Shown one piece after another: positions 18,138 through 25,566 of a stretch of 64,000 bases of DNA (position 1 is its first letter; every line of letters starts with the position of its first letter). The DNA comes from CAYONP01 sp964405335. Its GTDB lineage: Bacteria; Armatimonadota; UBA10988. The notes below the pieces were generated by a model. That model did no database searches. It was not told the DNA's origin and worked only from the letters and a program-made list of their open reading frames with translations. The DNA lies in contig CAYONP010000011.1 in NCBI GenBank assembly GCA_964405335.1, positions 17,707 through 81,706 on the forward strand, read 5' to 3'. The position numbers were made by a program, and so were the translations under genes.

Positions 18138-18979
18138 GGCGTCGGCTCGTCGGCCAGCCAGCCCTTGGCGCGGTAGAGCAGCAGGCCCTGGGCCTCGTAC
18201 ATCACGTCCTGCCACATCTCGAAGCGCGAGCCGGCGCCGCCATACTCCAGCTCGTAGCGGCCCGTGCGGCAGGCCACCACCCGCGTGTCGAGCCCGGCGC
18301 CGCGGAACACACCCACCGCCCGGCGCGTGTGACTGGGCGAGGTGACCAGCAGGATCCGCCGCCAGCCGTGCTGCTCGGCCATGGCGCGGATCGAGAGCGC
18401 CTCGGTGCGGGTGTTCATCGGCGAGTCGTCGAGCGGCACGAACGGCACGATCCGCTCGCCGTCGGCGCCGAGGTCGAGCGCGATCTCGACCGCCTGGCGA
18501 TCGAACTGGTTCGACTCGTCATCGCCCTCGCCGGTGAAGGTGATCTGCGGGGCGCAGCCGGCGTGGAGCAGGCGCAGGCCCTCGATCAGCCGCTCGGTCG
18601 AGTTGACCCGCGGGAAGGTCCGTCGCGTCGAGCCGCTGAGCACCACGATCACATCGGCCGACTGCGGACCATCGTCGACGACCAGCCGCTGCAATGCCCA
18701 GTGGGCAAGCGGGGTCAGGGTGACCAGCAGACTGAACAGCACCAGCGACGCCGCCGCGGCCCACCAGGCGCGCCGCCACCGCGGCCGGGCGAGCATCGCC
18801 GTCACGGTCACCGCGAGGTAGGCCGCCAGGGTGTAGGCATGCCACTGCCGCGGCAGGTCGAGCCCGAGCTGACTGCCCAGGCGGAAGGTCAGCAGACCGA
18901 GCACCAAGCCCTTGAGCACCAGCCGCGGCCGCGGGTCGGGGCCGCAAAGCAGGCGCCGCAGGCCGGCGCAGAGGTTCAT
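18134..18979 (-). CDS. YdcF/ElyC family (DUF218) membrane protein
   Basis: 281-residue DUF218 protein. Two or three N-terminal hydrophobic segments (to about residue 100) precede the DUF218 domain, which starts ADVIVVLSGSTRRTFPRVNS. It continues with RLLHAGCAPQITFTGEG, TRTEALSIRAMAEQHGWRRI and LVTSPSHTRRAVGVFRGAG, the usual nucleotide-like binding fold motifs. E. coli relatives (ElyC, SanA, YdcF) act in envelope polysaccharide or peptidoglycan metabolism. It overlaps both neighbours by 4 nt (ATGA at its start, GTGA at its end). Confidence 0.87.
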   Translation of the reverse strand: MNLCAGLRRLLCGPDPRPRLVLKGLVLGLLTFRLGSQLGLDLPRQWHAYTLAAYLAVTVTAMLARPRWRRAWWAAAASLVLFSLLVTLTPLAHWALQRLVVDDGPQSADVIVVLSGSTRRTFPRVNSTERLIEGLRLLHAGCAPQITFTGEGDDESNQFDRQAVEIALDLGADGERIVPFVPLDDSPMNTRTEALSIRAMAEQHGWRRILLVTSPSHTRRAVGVFRGAGLDTRVVACRTGRYELEYGGAGSRFEMWQDVMYEAQGLLLYRAKGWLADEPTP

Positions 18980-20202
18980 GCACCCAGCCCGGCGCCGCCG
19001 GTGCGGCCGGCGCGCTCGGCCTCGATCCGCGCCTGATAGCCGCTGGCCAGATAGGCCGCCAGCGGGTCGGGCGCCAGGCCCATCTCTTCGCGCACCTGCG
19101 CCAGCAGCGGCCGGACGTCGGTCTCGTAGGCGTCGACCAGACAGGCCTCGGCCGGCTGCACCTCGCCGGCCGCCTGCGCCGCGGCCAGGCTCCGGCGGTC
19201 GACCAGCAACGCCTTGGCATAGGCCGTCTGGATGTTCATCACGGTCTGGATCATGGCCGGAATCTTGAGCTTCAGGTTGTGCGCCTGGTCGACCATGTAC
19301 TCGATGTGCGGGGCGTTCGGCCAGCTCTCCGCCGCGGCCAGCTCGACGTAGATCAGGTAGAACTCGTAAGGGTTGATCGCCCCGACGACCAAGTCATCAT
19401 CGGCGTACTTGCGGTTGTTGAAGTGGAAGCCGCCCAACATGCCCTCGTCCAGCAGCGTGGCGACGATGTGCTCGATGTTGACCCCCTGGGCGTGGTGGCC
19501 CAGGTCGACCAGCACCTTGGCTCGCTCGCCCAGCTTGTGGCACATGAGGAGCGCCTGGCCCCAGTCGCACAGGTCGGTCAGGTAGAAGCCCGGCTCGAAC
19601 AACTTGTACTCGACCAGCATGGTCATGTCGGCCGGCATCGCCTGGTAGACCGTCTCCAGGCCCGCTTCGAGCCGGTGCTTGCGCGCGATGAAGCTGTCCT
19701 GGCCCGGGTAGTTGGTGCCGTCGGCGAGCCACATGCTGAGCACCTTGCTGCCCACCTCGCCGGCGATGCGAATGCTCTCCAGGCTGTGCTCGATCGCCTT
19801 CCGCCGCGCGGCCTCCCACGGGCTGCAGAAGCTGCCGAGCTTGTACTCCTGGTCCTGGAACACGTTGGGATTGGTCGAGCCGATGCTCACCCCGGCCTCG
19901 GCCGCGGCCTCGGGCACGCTGCGCAGCGCCGCCGCATCGGGCAGGTCCCACAGCACATGCATCGCCACCTTCGGCGCAATGCCGGTGTAGCGGTGCACCT
20001 GCCCCGCATCGGCCAGCTTCTCGGCAATGGTGATCGCCGCGCCGGGCTGGCGGAACGAGCCGAACCGCGTGCCGCTGTTGGCATAGCCCCAGCTTGGGGT
20101 CTCAATCGCCTGCGCTTTCAGCCGCTGTTTGACCGCCGCGAGGTCGATGCCCTTGGCCGCCAACTGATCGGCCAGCCGCGCGATCGCTCCACCGTCCGCC
20201 AT
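18976..20202 (-). CDS. rhaI: L-rhamnose isomerase, RhaI-type TIM barrel
   Basis: 408-residue sugar isomerase of the xylose-isomerase-like TIM-barrel fold, closest by eye to the RhaI type, which interconverts L-rhamnose and L-rhamnulose. IETPSWGYANSGTRFGSF is the typical N-terminus. Metal-binding acids are likely in LVEYKLFEPGFY (Glu), VLVDLGHHAQGVNIEH (Asp/His) and GGFHFNNRKYADDDL (His/Asp). The start follows a strong GAGGAGAGG ribosome-binding site, and it opens a three-gene unit with ydcF and MOT1. Rhamnulokinase and aldolase genes are not adjacent; the class I aldolase near 51 kb is a separate transcription unit. Confidence 0.88.
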   Translation of the reverse strand: MADGGAIARLADQLAAKGIDLAAVKQRLKAQAIETPSWGYANSGTRFGSFRQPGAAITIAEKLADAGQVHRYTGIAPKVAMHVLWDLPDAAALRSVPEAAAEAGVSIGSTNPNVFQDQEYKLGSFCSPWEAARRKAIEHSLESIRIAGEVGSKVLSMWLADGTNYPGQDSFIARKHRLEAGLETVYQAMPADMTMLVEYKLFEPGFYLTDLCDWGQALLMCHKLGERAKVLVDLGHHAQGVNIEHIVATLLDEGMLGGFHFNNRKYADDDLVVGAINPYEFYLIYVELAAAESWPNAPHIEYMVDQAHNLKLKIPAMIQTVMNIQTAYAKALLVDRRSLAAAQAAGEVQPAEACLVDAYETDVRPLLAQVREEMGLAPDPLAAYLASGYQARIEAERAGRTGGAGLGA

Positions 20203-20228
20203 GTCCCGCCTCTCCTCGCCCCCGCGGG

Positions 20229-20257
20229 AGTCTAGCCGTCGCACCGCCGCCGGTCAA
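20229..20257 (-). promoter_or_regulatory. sigma-70-type promoter for the rhaI operon
   Basis: Minus-strand TTGACC and TAGACT are separated by exactly 17 nt. The leader would be about 20 nt and includes the GAGGAG ribosome-binding site. Confidence 0.55.
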
Positions 20258-20270
20258 CGCACAAACCCCC

Positions 20271-20352
20271 GGGGTCAGGTCCAAGATTCATCCGATCGGT
20301 TACGCTACGGCCCACGGGTCGTAACAATCCGCAGATTCCGGGACCTGACCCC
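20271..20352. repeat. inverted pair of GGGGTCAGGTCC repeats
   Basis: Perfect 12-bp arms GGGGTCAGGTCC and GGACCTGACCCC enclose 58 nt, with a second inner pair GGTTACG/CGTAAC. It lies between divergent rhaI and the first PEP-CTERM gene, in the only gene-free stretch here longer than 300 bp (20203-20517), and marks the left border of the PEP-CTERM array. Apart from this repeat, the rhaI promoter and the leader elements listed next, I see nothing else in that stretch. Confidence 0.7.
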
Positions 20353-20359
20353 GTGGAGA

Positions 20360-20457
20360 AAGTGCAACGATTCGGTTGCCAGCTTAGGCTGTGGCCGCTT
20401 GCGCGGTGGTGCCGGGCAGGTGAGACTCGGGGTGGGATCCCCAATGGGTGGGGCTTC
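20360..20457 (+). promoter_or_regulatory. upstream/leader element shared by PEP-CTERM genes 1 and 2
   Basis: Three blocks appear in the same order and nearly the same spacing before the second paralog: AAGTGCAA, GTGGCCGCTTGC, and ATCCCCAATGGGTGGGG followed by CTTC. The last folds as a CCCCA/TGGGG hairpin nested in a possible GTGCCG/CGGCAC stem about 60 nt before the ATG. This is likely promoter plus a structured 5' leader; it matches no riboswitch I recognise. Confidence 0.4.
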
Positions 20458-20517
20458 ACGGCACATCTCGCCCGTCGACGGGCGCGGCGAGTGGGCCAAT
20501 CTGGTGGGAGATGCAGG

Positions 20518-21219
20518 ATGAGGGTTGAATGCGCGCTCCGGCGCGCCGCAATCGGGGCACTTGCCCTGATGCTCACGGCCGGATCGAGCCGCGCGGGCAC
20601 GCTCGACGTCTTCTTCGATCCGGGCACGCTCAATGTGACCACCGCGCTGACCGGCTTTGCCACCAACGGCGCGATGATGGACGGCTTGTCGGTGACCGCC
20701 TTCTTCGACGTCGGTGGCCCCGAGACCGCGCTGTGGGCCGACACCGGCGGCACCTCGGGCGCCGCGGTGGGGACCGGCTGGTCGCTGGCCCTCTCGGGCG
20801 ACACCTTCGGCTCGCCGTGGGTGCTGTCCAACGCCACGGGCACCGGCCTGGCCGGCCTGGTGATCGACGCCGGCCTGGGCGACACGGTGTTCGACATCGA
20901 CTGGACGCCGTTTCCTGGCACCGAAGGTTCGGCGAACGGCTGGACCTACACGCTGGTCAGCGGCGGCGATCCGTACGACATCGACGTGACCTACTACGAC
21001 CAGGTGGCGCTGACCGGCGATCCGCCGGTCGGCGACCTGTGGCGGCGGATGCGGATCGTCTTCGCCACCACCTCGATGCGCAGCGGTGACGTGATCGAGT
21101 ACATCGCCGACACCGACAACCTGGAGATCGCGGGCGACATCCGCGAGGTGCCCGAGCCGGCGACCATCGCCCTGCTCGGCTTCGGCGTGGCGCTTCTGGC
21201 GCGCCGCCGGCGCACCTGA
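20518..21219 (+). CDS. PEP-CTERM exported protein, tandem paralog 1
   Basis: 233-residue secreted protein with an N-terminal signal peptide (cleavage near SSRAGTLDV), a globular domain and a C-terminal PEP-CTERM sorting tail: VPEP, a hydrophobic stretch, then ARRRR. Such tails are cleaved by an exosortase (EpsH family), not encoded here, releasing the protein to the surface or matrix. The core carries GTGLAGLVIDAGLGDTVFD, DPYDIDVTYYD and PPVGDLWRRM, plus DTDN before the tail, all shared with the three following genes. The ATG follows GGGAG. The function is unknown; related proteins are common in cyanobacteria and planctomycetes. Confidence 0.88.
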   Translation: MRVECALRRAAIGALALMLTAGSSRAGTLDVFFDPGTLNVTTALTGFATNGAMMDGLSVTAFFDVGGPETALWADTGGTSGAAVGTGWSLALSGDTFGSPWVLSNATGTGLAGLVIDAGLGDTVFDIDWTPFPGTEGSANGWTYTLVSGGDPYDIDVTYYDQVALTGDPPVGDLWRRMRIVFATTSMRSGDVIEYIADTDNLEIAGDIREVPEPATIALLGFGVALLARRRRT

Positions 21220-21230
21220 CGCGGGCTTCG

Positions 21231-21276
21231 GCGACGACGGCGGCCGGGCGTCCCGCGCCCGCCCGCCGCCGGTCGC
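21231..21276 (+). terminator. imperfect hairpin after PEP-CTERM gene 1
   Basis: A GC-rich imperfect hairpin (left arm around GACGGCGGCCGGGCG, loop TCCCG, right arm CGCCCGCCCGCCGCCG). There is no T-run. It sits in the same position as the cleaner hairpins after the other three paralogs. Confidence 0.4.
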
Positions 21277-21285
21277 TCGGGCGCT

Positions 21286-21390
21286 AAGTGCAAGCAATTC
21301 ACTCTTTGCACTAGAACGTGGCTCGCTTGCCCAGGACCCCATGACCGATCCGCACCAGAATGGGAGCAGTATCCCCATGGGTGGGGCTTC
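21286..21390 (+). promoter_or_regulatory. upstream/leader element shared by PEP-CTERM genes 1 and 2, second copy
   Basis: AAGTGCAA, then GTGGCTCGCTTGC 32 nt on, then ATCCCCATGGGTGGGGCTTC. The last forms a CCCCA/TGGGG hairpin flanked by GGGA/TCCC, 56 nt before the ATG. The left block is also part of a 7-bp inverted repeat, AGTGCAA/TTGCACT, which looks like an operator. Confidence 0.4.
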
Positions 21391-21445
21391 CCGCACGACT
21401 TGGCGGCGCTGGTCGAGTTGTGCCGACACTGCTGGGAGAGTCTCT

Positions 21446-22153
21446 ATGCAGCAACCGAAAGCGCGCACCGCGCGCCTGCTCGTGGGGGTGTTGGGCGTAC
21501 TCCTCTCGCACGGCGCGGCTCGGGCTGGAACGCTCGACGTCAGTTTCGTGCCCGGCGCGCTGAACCTGACCACTGCCCTGACCGGCTTCTCGACTCTCGG
21601 TGACATGATGGACGGCATGTCGGTCACCGCCTTCTTCGAGGTCGGCGGACCCGAGACGGTCTTCTGGGCCGACACCGGCGCGGGCGCGGGCGCGGCGCTC
21701 GGCACCGGTTGGTCGCTCAGCCAGACGGGCGACACCTTCGTCTCGCCCTGGACCCTGGCCAACGCGACCGGCACAGGGCTGCTCGGCCTGCTGATCGATG
21801 CTGGCGTGGGCGACACCGTCTTCGATGTCGACTTCGCCCCGTTCCCCGGCACCGATGGTTCGGCCGACGGCAACACCTTCGAGCTGACCGCCGGTGGCGA
21901 CCCGTATGACATCGACGTGACCTACAGCGACCGCGTCGCGCTGATCGGCGATCCGCCGGTCGGCGACCTGTGGCGCCGGCTGCGGATCGTCTTTGACGGT
22001 GCCGCACTGCGCAGCGGCGACTCGATCAGCTACCTGGCCGACACCGACAATCTCAGCCTGGCGGGCGATATCCGCGAGGTGCCCGAGCCGGGCACGATTG
22101 CCCTGCTCGGCTTCGGTGTGGCGTTCGTGGCACGGCGGCGCAGGCGCGCCTGA
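21446..22153 (+). CDS. PEP-CTERM exported protein, tandem paralog 2
   Basis: 235-residue paralog of the preceding gene: signal peptide (RLLVGVLGVLLSHGAARA), shared core with TALTGFSTLGDMMDGMSVTA, GTGLLGLLIDAGVGDTVFD, DPYDIDVTYSD and PPVGDLWRRL, then DTDN and a PEP-CTERM tail VPEPGTIALLGFGVAF ending in Arg residues. Copies 1 and 2 are the most similar pair and also share upstream elements, so this was probably the most recent duplication. The start follows GGGAGAG. Confidence 0.88.
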   Translation: MQQPKARTARLLVGVLGVLLSHGAARAGTLDVSFVPGALNLTTALTGFSTLGDMMDGMSVTAFFEVGGPETVFWADTGAGAGAALGTGWSLSQTGDTFVSPWTLANATGTGLLGLLIDAGVGDTVFDVDFAPFPGTDGSADGNTFELTAGGDPYDIDVTYSDRVALIGDPPVGDLWRRLRIVFDGAALRSGDSISYLADTDNLSLAGDIREVPEPGTIALLGFGVAFVARRRRRA

Positions 22154-22173
22154 GCCCATCGCGAGTGTGGCGG

Positions 22174-22209
22174 CGGCCGGGGCCGAGACGGCTCCGGCCG
22201 TCGTGTTTT
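22174..22209 (+). terminator. rho-independent terminator after PEP-CTERM gene 2
   Basis: 11-bp stem CGGCCGGGGCC / GGCTCCGGCCG with one G-U pair and a GAGAC loop, followed within a few bases by a GTTTT run. Confidence 0.7.
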
Positions 22210-22370
22210 GGGGCTTGCGGGAGGCTGGCATTCCGTTAGACAAGCACGGATTGCCCGTCTGGCCGGCGGGGCAGAAGTCAACTCGGTCGCTCGCGTGGGA
22301 GGGACGTATCATCCGCCGTGGGGTCGGTTGGACGGCGGCGGGTGCCACTCGACTGGTGGGAGAAACATAG

Positions 22371-23069
22371 ATGACCACGGTCGATGCGCGACGACGCGCC
22401 GCGGTGGGGGTGGGGTGGCTTGTCCTGACGGCAAGTCCGGCCTTCGCCGGCACGCTGGACCACTTCTTCGATCCCGGCACGACCTACGCCACGATGGCCA
22501 TCACCGAGTTCGCCACCTCGGGCGACATGATGGACGGCATGGAAGTGCAGGCGTTCTTCGACAACGGCACCGACGAGACGGTGTTCTGGGCCGACACGGG
22601 TGTCGGCTCGGGTGCAGCGTCAGGGACCGACTGGTCGCTGGCACAAAGCGGGGACACCTTCTTTGCGCCGTGGTTCTTGACCAACGACACCGGTGTCGGT
22701 CTGACCCGGCTCCTGATCGATGCGGGAGTCGGCGACACGGTGTTCGACCTGACCTGGGCGCCCGAGCCGGGCACGGCGGGATCGGCCGCTGGCCAGACCT
22801 TCGCCATCGTCGCCGGTGGCGATCCGTATGATCTGGACGTGACCTATCGCGACCTGATCACGCTGAGCGGCGATGGACCGGTCGGCGATCTGTGGCGACG
22901 CCTCGAGCTCGCCTTCGAGACCACGCCGCTGCGCAGCGGCGATGTGCTGGAGTTCCTCCAGGACACCGACAACCTCGAGATCGCCGGCGACCTGACCCCG
23001 GTGCCTGAACCAAGCACCGTTGCTCTGCTCGCCTTCTGCCTGCTCTTCCTCCGGCGACGCCGGAGGTAG
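22371..23069 (+). CDS. PEP-CTERM exported protein, tandem paralog 3
   Basis: 232-residue paralog with the same architecture: short signal peptide ending SPAFAGTLDHF, a core with EFATSGDMMDGMEVQAFF, GVGLTRLLIDAGVGDTVFD, DPYDLDVTYRD and GPVGDLWRRL, then DTDN and the sorting tail VPEPSTVALLAFCLLFLRRR. The tail's hydrophobic part is slightly shorter than in the siblings but keeps VPEP and the basic end. The ATG is preceded by GGGAG at good spacing. It shares no other clear function clue. Confidence 0.88.
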   Translation: MTTVDARRRAAVGVGWLVLTASPAFAGTLDHFFDPGTTYATMAITEFATSGDMMDGMEVQAFFDNGTDETVFWADTGVGSGAASGTDWSLAQSGDTFFAPWFLTNDTGVGLTRLLIDAGVGDTVFDLTWAPEPGTAGSAAGQTFAIVAGGDPYDLDVTYRDLITLSGDGPVGDLWRRLELAFETTPLRSGDVLEFLQDTDNLEIAGDLTPVPEPSTVALLAFCLLFLRRRRR

Positions 23070-23096
23070 CCGCGGCCGGCTGCTGCCGGCCTTCGC

Positions 23097-23137
23097 ATCA
23101 CCACCGCCGGAGCGCCCGTCGCTCCGGCGGTGGTGAT
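23097..23137 (+). terminator. perfect 18-bp hairpin after PEP-CTERM gene 3
   Basis: Perfect 18-bp inverted repeat (ATCACCACCGCCGGAGCG and its complement) with a 5-nt CCCGT loop. There is no T-run, so it may also be an mRNA 3'-end stabiliser. Confidence 0.65.
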
Positions 23138-23161
23138 TCCGGCGGTCGGTCGCCGCGTCGC

Positions 23162-23177
23162 TGGCACACGGTTTGCA
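23162..23177 (+). promoter_or_regulatory. sigma-54 (RpoN) promoter for PEP-CTERM gene 4
   Basis: TGGCAC, 5 nt, TTGCA: an exact match to the -24/-12 consensus, including the invariant GG and GC. The predicted start gives a leader of about 110 nt. PEP-CTERM genes in several bacteria are controlled by the PrsK/PrsR two-component system, whose regulator activates sigma-54 promoters, so the site is biologically plausible. Confidence 0.7.
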
Positions 23178-23300
23178 CTGTGGCAGGTCACGGCAGCCGC
23201 CGCGGCCAGTCGGGGCGGGGTGGGTTCGCTCGCACCTCTCCGCGGCAGTGCGGAGCGAGTGCCGGCCAGCGGCGATGCGGAGCCGACAAGGAGCCTGCGC

Positions 23301-24011
23301 GTGACCAAATCGATCTTCTCACTGCGACGCCTGATTGCCCCCGCACTCGCTCTCAGCCTCGTCTGCGGCGGCGCCCAGGCGGCCATCAGCGTCGGGTTCG
23401 ACCCCGGCATCACTTACACCACGACCGGCCTGACCGGTTTCGCGACCGAGGGCGACGAGATGGACGGCATGTCCGTCACCGCCTACTTCGACGACGCTTC
23501 GTCGGAGGTGGCCATCTTCGGCACCACCGGCGTTGACGCCGGCGGCGCCTTTGGCACGCTCTGGTCGCTGACCGAGGTGGGTGACACCTTCGGCGGCACC
23601 TGGACCATCGCCCTCGACGGCGGGCTGGGCAAAGGCCTGACCCGCCTGCTGATCGATGCCGGCGTCGGCGACACGGTGTTCGACGACTCCTCGCCGAGCC
23701 CCGGCACGACCGGTTCGGCCAGTGGCTGGACCTTCGATCCGATCTCGAGCACCGACTCGTACGACATGACGGTGACGCTGCGCAACGAGATCAAGCTCAA
23801 CGGCGATGGGCCGGTGGGCGACCTCTGGCGGCACCTCGACATCGAGTTCGGCGGCGGCCTGCCGCTGCTGGCCGGGTCGAGCTTTGCCTTCATCCAGGAC
23901 ACCGACAACCTGCTGCTGGCCGGCGACCTGACGGCGGTGCCCGAGCCGGGCACGCTCGCCTTGCTCGGTTTCGGCGGCCTGGCGGTGATGCGGCGGCGCA
24001 AGCGCGCCTGA
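23301..24011 (+). CDS. PEP-CTERM exported protein, tandem paralog 4
   Basis: 236-residue paralog and the most divergent of the four. The GTG start is set by AAGGAG 7 nt upstream and gives a clean signal peptide ending CGGAQAAIS. The core keeps GLTGFATEGDEMDGMSVTAY, KGLTRLLIDAGVGDTVFDD, GPVGDLWRHL and IQDTDN, and the tail reads VPEPGTLALLGFGGLAVMRR. It differs by an insertion before the conserved GLTRLLIDAG block. It is the only copy with a consensus sigma-54 promoter upstream, suggesting separate regulation. Confidence 0.88.
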   Translation: MTKSIFSLRRLIAPALALSLVCGGAQAAISVGFDPGITYTTTGLTGFATEGDEMDGMSVTAYFDDASSEVAIFGTTGVDAGGAFGTLWSLTEVGDTFGGTWTIALDGGLGKGLTRLLIDAGVGDTVFDDSSPSPGTTGSASGWTFDPISSTDSYDMTVTLRNEIKLNGDGPVGDLWRHLDIEFGGGLPLLAGSSFAFIQDTDNLLLAGDLTAVPEPGTLALLGFGGLAVMRRRKRA

Positions 24012-24035
24012 CCACCAGATGGACGTGACCCGTGG

Positions 24036-24064
24036 CAGCCGGAGCTCCCCCTGAGCTCCGGCTG
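24036..24064 (+). terminator. perfect 12-bp hairpin after PEP-CTERM gene 4
   Basis: CAGCCGGAGCTC, loop CCCCT, GAGCTCCGGCTG. It lies between the convergent PEP-CTERM 4 and Flp pilin genes and could serve both. Confidence 0.65.
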
Positions 24065-24096
24065 TCGGCGTTGGGTACCGCCGGTGCGGGCGGCGG

Positions 24097-24264
24097 TTAG
24101 CTCGCCTGGGTGGTCATCGAGTCGTTGACGGTCACGTAGACGTCCTTGGTCTTGCGGCCGAGGACGGTCAGGATGGCGATGGCCACCACGGCGATGAGAG
24201 CGGTCAGCAGCCCATATTCGATCAGGGTCTGACCGGCCTCGTCACGGTACAGACGGCGCAGCAT
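24097..24264 (-). CDS. Flp/Fap-type pilin
   Basis: 55-residue Flp family prepilin. The segment DEAGQTLIEYGLLTALIAVV holds the short Flp processing site (G followed by Glu/Tyr in the mature helix) and the hydrophobic helix; the last 20 residues are polar. Flp pilins are processed by TadV/TadE-type peptidases and build adhesive pili through the Tad machinery. None of the tad genes is adjacent, so this is an orphan pilin gene. The ATG follows GGAGGAGG. It is divergent from the downstream ABC ATPase gene and convergent with the PEP-CTERM array. Confidence 0.88.
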   Translation of the reverse strand: MLRRLYRDEAGQTLIEYGLLTALIAVVAIAILTVLGRKTKDVYVTVNDSMTTQAS

Positions 24265-24356
24265 CGCAGGCCTCCTCCGCGGGCGAACCACGCCCGCGGC
24301 CCGGTCGATTGGCCGCCGCCGGCAGGATCCCTGCACACGCCTCCGCGGGTCGGGTG

Positions 24357-24365
24357 TGCTATACT
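24357..24365 (+). promoter_or_regulatory. extended -10 promoter for the MalK-type ATPase gene
   Basis: TG-C-TATACT, an extended -10 element, about 22 nt before the ATG. No convincing -35 is present. The same TGCTATACTGCGCCG string occurs before yceD. Confidence 0.5.
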
Positions 24366-24386
24366 GCGCCGCGATGAGGGGTGGCC

Positions 24387-25544
24387 ATGGCCGGTGTCGC
24401 GCTTGCTGGACTGCGCAAGGTGTTCGGTGACGTGGTCGCCGTGGCCGACGTCGATCTCGACATCGCCGACGGTGAGTTTCTGGTCCTGGTCGGGCCGTCG
24501 GGCTGCGGCAAGTCGACCTGCCTGCGGCTGGTGGCCGGGCTCGAAGAGGCCGACGGCGGCAAGATCCGGATCGGCGAGCGGGTGGTCAATGACGTCCCAC
24601 CGCAGGACCGGGACATCGCCATGGTGTTCCAGAACTACGCCCTTTACCCCCACATGTCGGTCTATGACAACCTCGCCTTCGGCCTGCGGCTCAAGCGCGT
24701 CCGGGGCGCTGGCTGGCGGGCGCGGCGGGTGTACAGCGAGGCCGACATCCGCGGGCGGGTCGAGACCGCGGCGCGGCTGCTCGGCCTCGAGGGCTTGCTC
24801 GACCGGCGGCCGCGGCAGCTCTCGGGCGGCCAGCGGCAGCGCGTGGCGCTCGGCCGGGCGATCGTCCGCGAGCCGCAGGTCTTTCTCATGGACGAGCCGC
24901 TGAGCAACCTGGACGCCAAGCTGCGGGTGGCCACCCGCGCCGAGCTCATCCTGCTCCACCGCCGGCTGCGCGAGCAGGGCAAGAGCAACACGATGATCTA
25001 CGTCACCCATGACCAGACCGAGGCGATGACCATGGGCGACCGGATCGCGGTGATGAAGGACGGCTTTCTGCAACAGGTCGACGCGCCGCTGGCCTTGTAC
25101 CGCCACCCGGTCAACCGGTTCGTCGCCGAGTTCATCGGCAGTCCGCAGATGAATGTGTTCGGCCCGCTCCGCATCGACGCGGCCGACGGCACGGTGGCGC
25201 TGGTTGGGCCGGAGCTGCGGCTCGAGCTCCCGCCGCGGCACGCCGAGGTGCTGCGCGAGCGGCACGGTGGCGAGGTGCTGTTCGGCATTCGGCCCGAGGA
25301 TATCGCCGACCGCGAGCAGAGCCGGGCCGAGCCGACCGCCGGCAACACCGTGCCGGTCGAGGTCGAGGTCAGCGAGCCGCTCGGCGCGACGGTGCACCTG
25401 AACCTGCGCGCGCCGGGGGGTGTTGGTCTGGTAGCGGTGGTTGACGCCGACAGCCGCGGCTGGCGCGACGGGCGCTTCGACGCGGTGTTCGACCTCGACA
25501 AGTCGCACGTGTTCGACCCGACCACCGAGCTGGTCCTGACCTGA
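24387..25544 (+). CDS. ABC transporter ATP-binding protein, UgpC/MsmK/MalK type
   Basis: 385-residue ATPase that energises carbohydrate-uptake ABC importers. Walker A GPSGCGKST, signature LSGGQRQRVALGRA, Walker B VFLMDEPLSNLDAKLR and H-loop YVTHDQTEAMTM are all intact. A TOBE/MalK regulatory domain follows (VLFGIRPEDI, GNTVPVEVEV). An insertion of about ten residues between the Q-loop and signature (RGAGWRARRVYSE) is unusual. No permease or binding protein is nearby, consistent with a shared ATPase serving several sugar importers. The first ATG after GAGGGG was chosen. tatC follows after 22 nt and may be co-transcribed. Confidence 0.92.
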   Translation: MAGVALAGLRKVFGDVVAVADVDLDIADGEFLVLVGPSGCGKSTCLRLVAGLEEADGGKIRIGERVVNDVPPQDRDIAMVFQNYALYPHMSVYDNLAFGLRLKRVRGAGWRARRVYSEADIRGRVETAARLLGLEGLLDRRPRQLSGGQRQRVALGRAIVREPQVFLMDEPLSNLDAKLRVATRAELILLHRRLREQGKSNTMIYVTHDQTEAMTMGDRIAVMKDGFLQQVDAPLALYRHPVNRFVAEFIGSPQMNVFGPLRIDAADGTVALVGPELRLELPPRHAEVLRERHGGEVLFGIRPEDIADREQSRAEPTAGNTVPVEVEVSEPLGATVHLNLRAPGGVGLVAVVDADSRGWRDGRFDAVFDLDKSHVFDPTTELVLT

Positions 25545-25566
25545 CGACCCGGAGCCGAGCGCGTCG

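Noticed and set aside
21318..21330. Sigma-54 promoter before PEP-CTERM gene 2 (and 20391-20402 before gene 1)
   Set aside because: GTGGC...CTTGC has the right words but the GG-to-GC distance is 3 or 4 nt too short.
22231..22250. Sigma-54 promoter before PEP-CTERM gene 3
   Set aside because: TGGCATTCCGTTAGAC keeps the -24 GG but the -12 GC is replaced by GA, so it is at best a decayed site.
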